Source: Ardenticatenaceae bacterium (GTDB taxonomy: Bacteria; Chloroflexota; Anaerolineae; Promineifilales; Promineifilaceae). Taken from it: a DNA stretch of 22,019 bases. Location of the stretch: positions 1 to 22,019 of the forward strand of contig JACKBV010000047.1 in assembly GCA_020634315.1 (NCBI GenBank), given 5' to 3'. Both the position numbers and the translations under genes were made by a program. Positions 14,304-21,055 of the stretch are shown here, one piece after another. The notes beneath the pieces are model-generated. The model had not been told where the DNA came from, searched no databases, and was given only the letters and a program-made list of their open reading frames with translations. Position 1 is the first letter of the stretch. The number at the start of each line of letters is the position of its first letter.

Positions 14304-14308
14304 CTATT

Positions 14309-15028
14309 TTATTGTCCCGACAACGCGTTTGTAATGCGCAGATCAAAATCTGCAAACGGCATCGCCCCCACAACCAATTCCCCATTGATAATAAAAGATG
14401 GCGTCGTTCCCACTTCACGTGCTTTGGCCGCGTCTAAATCAGCACGCACCTGATCTTCATATTTATCAGAATTCAAGCAAGTATCAAATGCCGCCTGATC
14501 AAGATTGAGCGCAGCGGCAAACGTACGCAGCACTTCATCACGAAATGCCCCACGATTCTCACCATGTTGATTGTAATAAAGCATGTCATGATACTGCCAA
14601 AAAGCACCTTGCTCATTAGCACAATAAGCCGCTTCCGCCGCGCGGATTGATTCCGCACCTAAAAAGGCATATGGATTGAACTCATAACGTACCAGCCCAC
14701 TTGATGCATATTTTGCCAGGAGCTGCGGCACATTTTCCCGCGCATGTTGTCCACAATAAGGACATTGAAAATCAGAAAACTCCTCAATCAAGACAGGTGC
14801 ATCTTCAGGTCCCCATACCATGCCATCTGCCGTTGCCGGTTCCTCCAATGTAGGGGGCAGCACCAACTCTTCATCAACGGTATTAACCTGGCGTGTCCAC
14901 CACATCAGGACAGCGATTAGCACCACCCCCGCAACACCCACGCCAATGATCACCAAACGCTGCTGCTTGCGGCGTGCCTGATGTTGGGCGCGTCGTTCAC
15001 GCACCGATTGTGATTTTGCTTTTGCCAT
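14309..15028 (-). CDS. DsbA-family thioredoxin-fold protein, N-terminally membrane anchored
   Basis: The product is 239 residues from the ATG at 15028. That start has GGAGG eight bases upstream; an ATG at 15043 (adding MEESE) is less well placed. A basic N-terminus (RERRAQHQARRKQQR) precedes a TM anchor (about 25-44), a proline-rich linker, and a Thioredoxin_4/DsbA-like domain. The catalytic motif is C89-P-Y-C92 within FSDFQCPYCGQH. The cis-proline loop is GTTPSFIINGELVVG. The family oxidises or isomerises disulfides of exported proteins, and the positive-inside rule puts the domain outside. Many actinobacterial and chloroflexotal relatives have this anchor-plus-DsbA design. It is a single gene convergent with the acyl-CoA ligase. 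Confidence 0.95.
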   Translation of the reverse strand: MAKAKSQSVRERRAQHQARRKQQRLVIIGVGVAGVVLIAVLMWWTRQVNTVDEELVLPPTLEEPATADGMVWGPEDAPVLIEEFSDFQCPYCGQHARENVPQLLAKYASSGLVRYEFNPYAFLGAESIRAAEAAYCANEQGAFWQYHDMLYYNQHGENRGAFRDEVLRTFAAALNLDQAAFDTCLNSDKYEDQVRADLDAAKAREVGTTPSFIINGELVVGAMPFADFDLRITNALSGQ

Positions 15029-15479
15029 CTCGCTTTCCTCCATTCCTTGCGCAATTTTGAAATTTACGGGGAGCAGAAACAGAAATAGCTGCTTCTACCC
15101 TCCGCGCCTTGCGGCGAAAATTATAGCAAACAGGGCAAAGGAAATTGCATACTGGTTAACCGATTCTCAACATATATACATACTTTGCCAAATGACCAGA
15201 AATCTATGAATAAGCTGCTCGACGTGGCTGATTATCTGCTGAACATGGCTCCGTACAACGCCCCCGCAGTATAATTTGTGCTCGATGGATATGAAAAGTG
15301 GGGATAAGGGAACGAAAAGATGCTTTTCTATCTGCTAATTCACGATTCACCATCACTTTTACAGGAAATTTTGGTTGTGTGGCTGGCCGCCATCCATAAA
15401 AACGAGCTTCCCGGCGCTTATTATCAGATGCTTGTTTAGCAGATGAACCTGCGGGAGGTTCTTTACGAGGAACTATTTT
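15029..15479. other. Gene-poor 450-bp stretch with a short decayed-looking frame
   Basis: No gene longer than about 40 codons is supported here. A CTCCGCGCC-like element lies near 15101. A 22-codon frame at 15206-15274 begins MNKLLDVADYLL and stops. DVADYLL is reminiscent of the start of Panacea/DUF4065 antitoxin-like proteins, so this could be a gene remnant, but the match is very short. TATAAT at 15271-15276 could be a -10 box for what follows. The rest is A/T-richer with words such as AATTCACGATTCACC that look like ordinary extragenic DNA. Confidence 0.3.
15320..15439 (+). CDS. Doubtful small ORF (39 residues)
   Basis: An ATG at 15320 with AAGGGA about nine bases upstream opens a 39-codon frame. 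Its peptide begins MLFYLLIHDSPSLLQ and ends GAYYQMLV. It ends 40 bp before the MFS transporter start, and TATAAT lies upstream at 15271. The peptide has no recognised family and no clear TM. Part of the DNA resembles common extragenic repeat words, so chance is likely. Confidence 0.18.
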   Translation: MLFYLLIHDSPSLLQEILVVWLAAIHKNELPGAYYQMLV

Positions 15480-16622
15480 GTGAAAAAAGTCTGGCCTTTT
15501 TCGATGAACTTCTTGTTCTTCGCCAGTTTTGCTTTTATTGGCCCTTTTACCGTGCTTTATTATCAAAGTCTTGGTTTTTCTGGTGCGCAAATTGGTGTAT
15601 TGATTGGTTTAACACCTCTTATTACGCTGCTGAGTGCGCCTTTGTGGACGGGGCTGGCCGATTCGACGCATCAGTACCGTCTTATTCTTAGCGGCGTGCT
15701 GCTGGCGGGCGCGGTCGGGGTCTTTGGCTTTCCTTTTTTGCATACTTTTGTGCCTATTTTGCTGCTGGCGCTCTTTTTTAATATGTTTTTTTCTCCAATC
15801 ATGTCGTTTACGGACAGTGCGACGATGTTTATGTTGGGGGAGCGCAAAGAATTATACGGCCGTATCCGCGTAGGCGGCACAATTGGCTTCGGACTCGCCT
15901 CACTCATCGCCGGAACCCTGGTACAGAGCTACGGACTCAAATCCGCCTTCTGGGGCAGCAGTCTACTCATCTTCCTTTGCCTCTTTGTCAGTCAAAAACT
16001 GGAATATCATGAAGCCCAAGAAAAGACATCACTGCGACATGGGGCGCGGATACTGCTGCAAAATCGGCAGTGGCTCCTATTTCTAACAATGGCCTTTGCC
16101 GGAGGTCTCAATCTGGCGGCTACAAACAATTATCTGCTTCCCTACTTAAAAGAATTGGGCATGAAAGAGTCGATAATGGGCATCGTTTTAATGGTCGGCA
16201 CATTATCAGAGATTCCCATCCTCTTTTTTGGCAATCGGCTCATCAAACAGTTTCAACCATACAAGCTATTTGTCCTCACCATCATCTTTTCAGGAATTCG
16301 CCTGCTCTTATTTGCCATTGTCCCGGCACTTTGGCTTGTTTTTCCCATTCAACTATTAAATGGCATGTCGTATCCGGCGATGTGGATGGCAGGCGTTGCC
16401 TATGCCGACGAAAATGCACCGCCCGGCTTGCACGCAACGGCGCAAGGGCTGTTTGGCGCAACGGTGAGCGGGATAGGAACGGCCGTTGGCGGCTTCTTTG
16501 ACGGCTTAATGCTGGAATCAATCGGCGGGCGCGGCATGTACATGGTAATGGGCATCATCTTGCTCTTCATTGTTGGGCTGGTTACACTGTTAGGGAAACG
16601 GCCGTCTCTGCAATCACAGTAA
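15480..16622 (+). CDS. MFS transporter (MFS_1-like / PPP-type)
   Basis: The product is 380 residues with about 12 hydrophobic helices. The GTG at 15480 is chosen because it begins MKKVWPFSMNFLFFASFAF, a natural first helix, and GAGG lies about 10 bases upstream; ATG at 15504 would clip the helix. Family signs include GAQIGVLIGLTPLITLL and PLWTGLADSTHQYR between helices 2 and 3 (the A-motif region), and ERKELYGRIRVGGTIGFGLAS. These resemble the LacY-like MFS_1 proteins that include 3-phenylpropionate permease, but the substrate is unassigned. A cupin gene follows after 51 bp in the same direction and is probably co-transcribed. Three ACGGCCGT copies lie within it. Confidence 0.9.
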   Translation: MKKVWPFSMNFLFFASFAFIGPFTVLYYQSLGFSGAQIGVLIGLTPLITLLSAPLWTGLADSTHQYRLILSGVLLAGAVGVFGFPFLHTFVPILLLALFFNMFFSPIMSFTDSATMFMLGERKELYGRIRVGGTIGFGLASLIAGTLVQSYGLKSAFWGSSLLIFLCLFVSQKLEYHEAQEKTSLRHGARILLQNRQWLLFLTMAFAGGLNLAATNNYLLPYLKELGMKESIMGIVLMVGTLSEIPILFFGNRLIKQFQPYKLFVLTIIFSGIRLLLFAIVPALWLVFPIQLLNGMSYPAMWMAGVAYADENAPPGLHATAQGLFGATVSGIGTAVGGFFDGLMLESIGGRGMYMVMGIILLFIVGLVTLLGKRPSLQSQ

Positions 16623-16673
16623 CCCCCTCCAGGCCACAACCGCCACAAATATCCCAACAACAAGGAAACCGCC

Positions 16674-17033
16674 ATGCAAGTAATCAATTTCCAAGAAAAA
16701 CTCAACAAATTCAGCGAACAATGGTCGCCCAAAGTCATCGCCCAGATGAACGACTATCAATTCAAGCTGGTCAAAATCCAGGGCGAGTTCGTCTGGCACA
16801 GCCATCCAGAAACAGACGAAGTTTTCATCGTGCTAGCGGGCGCCATGTCCATCCTTTTCCGCGACCGCCAGGTTGATTTACAAGCTGGCGAACTCATTGT
16901 CGTGCCCAAAGGGGTCGAACACAAACCGGTCGCGGTCGCCGAATGTCAAATCTTGCTCGTAGAGCCGGTCGGCACCGTCAATACCGGCGATACAGGCGGC
17001 TCCATGACCGCCGCCAACGACATTTGGATATAA
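16674..17033 (+). CDS. Small cupin-domain protein
   Basis: The product is 119 residues, a single-domain cupin. Motif 1 reads HSHPETDEVFIVLAG, an exact HxHx4Ex6G arrangement. Motif 2 reads PKGVEHKP, the PxGxxH arrangement. Together these give three His and one Glu as metal ligands, so a metal-dependent function is plausible. ACAAGGAAA lies eight bases before the ATG. Such small cupins act as isomerases, dioxygenases, sugar-binding or mannose-6-phosphate-type enzymes; the specific reaction cannot be read. It is soluble and cytoplasmic, and located right behind an MFS transporter, suggesting that the two handle the same small molecule. The 21-bp tandem array starts only five bp after its stop codon. 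Confidence 0.93.
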   Translation: MQVINFQEKLNKFSEQWSPKVIAQMNDYQFKLVKIQGEFVWHSHPETDEVFIVLAGAMSILFRDRQVDLQAGELIVVPKGVEHKPVAVAECQILLVEPVGTVNTGDTGGSMTAANDIWI

Positions 17034-17038
17034 AACTA

Positions 17039-17269
17039 CCTGGACGAACCTTCCGTCCACCTGGACGAGCCTTCCGTCCACCTGGACGAACTCTCCGTCC
17101 ACCTGGACGAGCCTTCCGTCCACCTGGACGAACTCTCCGTCCACCTGGACGAGCCTTCCGTCCACCTGGACGAACTCTCCGTCCACCTGGACGAGCCTTC
17201 CGTCCACCTGGACGAACTCTCCGTCCAGGTAAATAAAGGCTCCGTCCAGGTAAATAAAGGCTCCGTCCA
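17039..17269. repeat. Second 21-bp tandem array, 11 units, each with an internal dyad
   Basis: Eleven contiguous 21-bp units fill 17039-17269. Units 1-9 begin CCTGGACGA and end CCGTCCA, with middles alternating GCCTT and ACTCT in units 2-9, giving a 42-bp higher-order repeat. Units 10-11 begin GGTAAATAAA but keep the CCGTCCA end. A decayed twelfth unit may follow. Units 1-9 contain TGGACG and CGTCCA, a 6-bp dyad around 7 bases, able to form small hairpins. Reading frames are open throughout on the minus strand (seven-residue repeats such as VQVDGRL), but without a supported start. The array fills the gap between the cupin and the acetyltransferase. It is unrelated in sequence to the array at 1729-2274. 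Confidence 0.95.
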
Positions 17270-17322
17270 CATAAAAAACACGACAAATCACCTATCTATA
17301 TAGTTAAATCAGGACAAACCAG

Positions 17323-17856
17323 ATGATAACAACACCAAGACTCCTCATTCGCCCCTTTCAAGACGAAGATTACACCGCCCTCTTCGATTATCTCGCCAAC
17401 CCAGACGTTTATCGCTTCGAGCCGGGCGAACCTATCACCTTAGAAGAAGCGAAACAATTAACGCACGAACGGGCACAAAGCACAGAGTTCCTCGCTGTCA
17501 TCTTGCGCAGCTCCCAAATCATGGTCGGACACCTCTATTTCAAGCAAATAGACCCGCCCCAATTCGCAACCTGGGAATTGGGATACATCTTCAACCCGAA
17601 ATTTCATAACCAGGGCTACGCCACAGAAGCCAGCAAAGCCCTGCTACATTACGGATTCAACGAATTAGGTATTCATCGCGTCTTTGCACGTTGCAATCCA
17701 GAAAACATCGCTTCCTGGAAAGTGTTAGAGAAACTAAATATGCGCCGCGAAGGTTACTTTAGACAAAAAGCCTTTTTCCGCCGCGACGCGCAAGGTTCAC
17801 CCCTCTGGTTTGATGCACTGGAATACGCCATTTTAGCTGAAGAGATGGCCGCATAA
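17323..17856 (+). CDS. GNAT family N-acetyltransferase (RimJ/RimL-like)
   Basis: The product is 177 residues, the normal size for the Acetyltransf_3 branch. It opens with TPRLLIRPFQDEDY, the typical first strand and helix. WELGYIFNPKFHNQGYATEA supplies motif A, with the acetyl-CoA pyrophosphate-binding QGYATEA loop. CNPENIASWKVLEKLNMRREG supplies motif B. Relatives acetylate N-termini of ribosomal proteins or small amines and drugs; the acceptor is not readable. The start is the ATG at 17323, preceded by AGGACAAACC. It follows the second 21-bp array and ends 25 bp from the convergent zinc-ribbon gene. It contains no ACGGCCGT octamer. Confidence 0.93.
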   Translation: MITTPRLLIRPFQDEDYTALFDYLANPDVYRFEPGEPITLEEAKQLTHERAQSTEFLAVILRSSQIMVGHLYFKQIDPPQFATWELGYIFNPKFHNQGYATEASKALLHYGFNELGIHRVFARCNPENIASWKVLEKLNMRREGYFRQKAFFRRDAQGSPLWFDALEYAILAEEMAA

Positions 17857-17881
17857 GCACACATGCCATCCCCTGCACCGC

Positions 17882-19381
17882 TCAGGCATCCCCCTTAAAC
17901 CAGGAAACCAGCTTTCCGACCACGCCCTCTTGCTTTTCGCCACGTACCTGCCCTGTTTGCCCATTAATGAACAGATCATAGCGGCGATCCTCTATCTCAT
18001 AGTGCGCCATCCACAGTGGCAGCAGCACCAATTTATAAGAAAGGATCGTCAAACCACTTGTATTAAACGTCAAATCGCGTACCTGTTCACCGCCGGTGAG
18101 GCGGTACGGGTCGCGGCGCAATCTTTGCACCAAGGTGCGCCGGGCAGCGATAGAAGCATCGGCCAGGGCCAACTGATAACGCTCGGCAGGCCAGTCCGCC
18201 AGGTAACGGCCGTCATACGCCACCAGCCCATTCATGTCAAAATCAGCCAAACTTCGCTGCAAATACTTCGATGGCTTGTTCACGGCCGGCTGCAAATAGT
18301 CATCCTCCAAAATATGCCCATAGCCGCTGCGTGCCACCCAGTCATCCCCCTGGCGCACAAACCCTTTCCACTGAATTTCGCCACTAAAATCAAACGTCCA
18401 CACCGGCAAATAAAGCCCAATGAGCGGCGACAACTTCACCCGGCTCACCTTTTGGCTCTTAAACCAGTCGCGCAGCAGCCGCTTCACATCATCCTCACTT
18501 GTCGCAAAGGGAATGAGCGCCTGCGCCGGTAAAATTTCGCGGGTTTCGGCCGTTTCCGTCACATAAACATGCTGACAATAGGGACAAGTCAGCGAGATTG
18601 TTTGGGGCGCAAGCACAAACTCAACGCCACAGCCCTGGCATTGCAGCACACGCACCGCCACCGGCTGCAAATGACCACTGGCGCGGGCTAATCCGGCAAT
18701 AAAATCTTGCTCCATGCCCCCAATGCCAAATTCTGCCTGCACCGTTTCTGTCTCGTCCTCATTGAGCGCCTGCTCGTGCCCACAAAATTCACAGCGCAGC
18801 GCCCCGCCATCCGGCGTATAGTTCATACGACTGGAGCAGCGCGGGCAGGTGAACTGTTCGGCCTGCGCCGTTTGCGGCTCTTCGGGCTGGACAGCCCGCA
18901 CGCGGTTGGGGTCTACAATTTCGTCGGGGTCTAAACGGCCGTCGAGAATGGCGATACCGCGCCGCGCCGACCCGTGTGTCGGATCAAGGCTCAACACCTG
19001 CTCCAAACATTCCCGTTTGTCGGCTATTTCCTCATAAACCTGGCTCAACCAGAGCCACGCCTCGGCACGCATCTTGTCATCTGCATCCCCGGATAAGATG
19101 ACGCGCTCTAAATGCGAGAAGGCTTCATCCCGGTTCTTCTCTTTTACCGCGCCAATTCCCTGGCGCAGGGTAATACGCAAGTTGGTGATCTTTTGCCCGT
19201 CGGTTGTGCCGCCAAAGGGCAGCAGTTTTTGTGCCTGTCCCAGCTCAATGGCAGCGGGTAACGGCCGTTCCACCACATGCCGATACCCACACCGTTCACA
19301 CAACATCCCGCGCCCATCCGGCGCAAACACCAACCGCGAACGGCACTGCGGACAAACACGCATCTCATCTGCTGCGGCCAT
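17882..19381 (-). CDS. Multi zinc-ribbon protein of unknown function
   Basis: The product is 499 residues from the ATG at 19381, three bp after the upstream gene's stop, with GAGGTGA as ribosome-binding site. Three four-cysteine zinc ribbons are visible: C10/C13 with C28/C31 (CPQC, CERC); about C179/C182 with CEFC near 197; and CQGC near 245 with CPYC near 265. Between ribbons 1 and 2 lies a helical TPR-like stretch (about 70-150, RAEAWLWLSQVYEEI, CLEQVLSLDPTHGSA). After ribbon 3 comes a long domain with PLIGLYLPVWTFDFSGEIQWKG and a final beta-rich LILLPLWMAHYEI-like segment. No TM is obvious. The layout resembles proteins annotated as zinc-ribbon or TFIIB-type zinc finger domain proteins of unknown role. 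It is the last gene of a minus-strand operon. Confidence 0.85.
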   Translation of the reverse strand: MAAADEMRVCPQCRSRLVFAPDGRGMLCERCGYRHVVERPLPAAIELGQAQKLLPFGGTTDGQKITNLRITLRQGIGAVKEKNRDEAFSHLERVILSGDADDKMRAEAWLWLSQVYEEIADKRECLEQVLSLDPTHGSARRGIAILDGRLDPDEIVDPNRVRAVQPEEPQTAQAEQFTCPRCSSRMNYTPDGGALRCEFCGHEQALNEDETETVQAEFGIGGMEQDFIAGLARASGHLQPVAVRVLQCQGCGVEFVLAPQTISLTCPYCQHVYVTETAETREILPAQALIPFATSEDDVKRLLRDWFKSQKVSRVKLSPLIGLYLPVWTFDFSGEIQWKGFVRQGDDWVARSGYGHILEDDYLQPAVNKPSKYLQRSLADFDMNGLVAYDGRYLADWPAERYQLALADASIAARRTLVQRLRRDPYRLTGGEQVRDLTFNTSGLTILSYKLVLLPLWMAHYEIEDRRYDLFINGQTGQVRGEKQEGVVGKLVSWFKGDA

Positions 19382-19384
19382 CAA

Positions 19385-21022
19385 TCACCTCAACTTTGCG
19401 GCCCAAGCACGCACAGACTTAGCCGGGTCCTGCACCGCACGCTCTCTATAATCCTCGCCAAAATGAGTCATACCCAATTGATAAAATTGTTTGCGGGCGC
19501 TGGCCTTTGCTTCGGTCACTCCGCGCTCGACCAGGCTGCGCAGCAAATCAGATGGAACCTGCTCCCGCAATTGCAGCAGCCCCAGCGCCAACCCTTCTTG
19601 CAAAAAAGCGGCATCACTATCCGATTGCAACGCAAACACTTCCTCGGCAACCAGCTCCACATCCTCGCCCATCGTCAGCAAAGCAACAACCGCCAGACTA
19701 CGTATATACGCGGGAATACGAAAAAATCCGCCAAAGCGCATGCTCATCAACATTCGCAAAAAGCCCACCGGATCATTGCCCGGCCCATGATGATCAGGCA
19801 TCGGCGCAATATGGGGTGTCTTTTCCAGGTCAGCTAAAATCTCCTCTTCGCTCACATCCATTTGCGTGTTAAGTTCCATTGCCTGGGCAATGGCCTCAGC
19901 CGCTTCCGCATCCCCACTAAAAGTAGCTTGCATCAACTGCCAATTAAGGGGCGGCGTGCCCACGCTGTCAACACTCCATACCCATGACCACGCCAATTCT
20001 TGCCGGGTATCCATAGGGAGCTGCGCCGCTGCAAACCATTGCGGAATAAGGGCTTTACCGATCTTGGCATAATATTGACCGTCCAGATTGGCACCAATAT
20101 GCCACAGCCACCACTGCTTTTCAGCCAGCGGCATCTGCGGATGATCAAGCAGCCAGGCAGATAACTGCTGCGCATAAGGCAGCGACCAACCAACGAAATT
20201 CTCGTGCCGATTGCTTCCCAGTTCCAGGGCCAGCATCACCCCACGAAACAAGTCGAGGGAAAGGGCATCTTGCGCCGCCAAAAAGCTGACAAACGAGACA
20301 AGGGCGTATGGTATGTGGTTAGTGGCAAATGGATCGCTGGTCTGGCAGGCAAAGTAGGCGATTTTTTGCTTGCTCTCCGCAGAAATGTGCGGATGCTCGA
20401 TGACGGCCAGGGCGGCATGGCCGAAAATGGGCGCGTCGGTGAGCTTGGAGGGGATGAGGAAATACGGCCGTTTCCCATACCGATACACCCCATAATATTG
20501 CCGGTAATACGCACCCAAACCTTGTGCCAGCGCATCATGAATCGTTTCGCGCTCCTCCTCCGAAATATGCAAAACATCGAGGAACAGCTCTACATCAAAA
20601 AAATCCTCCGGCTCGTCCTCTTCATCACCCCAATCAACAGCATCAAAATATAGCTCGTATACATCTCTTTTCGCGTGGATTGAGGGTCCCATCTTTGCCA
20701 ATACTTCGGCTTCAATACGGGCCGCGATCTGTTCAACATCTGCTTCCGTATCACGCGGGGCAGCAGGCAGCAATTGCTCTGGCGTGAACACCCAGCCACG
20801 CCATTCCCAATCGGCATCAACCAGATAACGGATCATATCGGCGGGCTGCGCCGCCAATGTCTGGCTGTCCCAGGCGACGGCCACATAGGTTTCATCTGCA
20901 TCCATGCGCTTGATGTCTACGATACGGCCGTGCCACCCCCCCAACGAAATACCCAAACCGGGATGGGGAATCTCCGGCTGCACTGTGACCACCATCCCCG
21001 GTTGTAATATAACTTGCGTCAT
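19385..21022 (-). CDS. Large protein of unknown function, SH3-like start and helical remainder
   Basis: The product is 545 residues. The ATG at 21022 follows AAGGAGAGGTGA directly. Residues about 1-85 look like a small beta-barrel/SH3-like domain (PGMVVTVQPEIPHPGLGISLGGWHG, then YVAVAWDSQTL). An acidic segment follows (DWGDEEDEPEDFFDVE). The rest is mostly amphipathic helix, with paired-helix blocks near the end (RIPAYIRSLAVVALLTMGEDVELV, VRAWAAKLR) that suggest HEAT-like repeats. There is no TM, signal peptide or catalytic motif, and I do not recognise the family. It overlaps nothing but is tightly coupled to the zinc-ribbon gene (three-bp gap) and lies 33 bp downstream of the MFS gene, so the three are probably one operon. 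Confidence 0.85.
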   Translation of the reverse strand: MTQVILQPGMVVTVQPEIPHPGLGISLGGWHGRIVDIKRMDADETYVAVAWDSQTLAAQPADMIRYLVDADWEWRGWVFTPEQLLPAAPRDTEADVEQIAARIEAEVLAKMGPSIHAKRDVYELYFDAVDWGDEEDEPEDFFDVELFLDVLHISEEERETIHDALAQGLGAYYRQYYGVYRYGKRPYFLIPSKLTDAPIFGHAALAVIEHPHISAESKQKIAYFACQTSDPFATNHIPYALVSFVSFLAAQDALSLDLFRGVMLALELGSNRHENFVGWSLPYAQQLSAWLLDHPQMPLAEKQWWLWHIGANLDGQYYAKIGKALIPQWFAAAQLPMDTRQELAWSWVWSVDSVGTPPLNWQLMQATFSGDAEAAEAIAQAMELNTQMDVSEEEILADLEKTPHIAPMPDHHGPGNDPVGFLRMLMSMRFGGFFRIPAYIRSLAVVALLTMGEDVELVAEEVFALQSDSDAAFLQEGLALGLLQLREQVPSDLLRSLVERGVTEAKASARKQFYQLGMTHFGEDYRERAVQDPAKSVRAWAAKLR

Positions 21023-21055
21023 TCACCTCTCCTTACTATCATGCGGCTGCGTGAT

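Noticed and set aside
17039..17269. CRISPR array or minus-strand repeat protein (VQVDGRL repeats)
   Set aside because: There are no spacers. The minus-strand frame has only a GTG start without a ribosome-binding site and runs antisense into the cupin gene.
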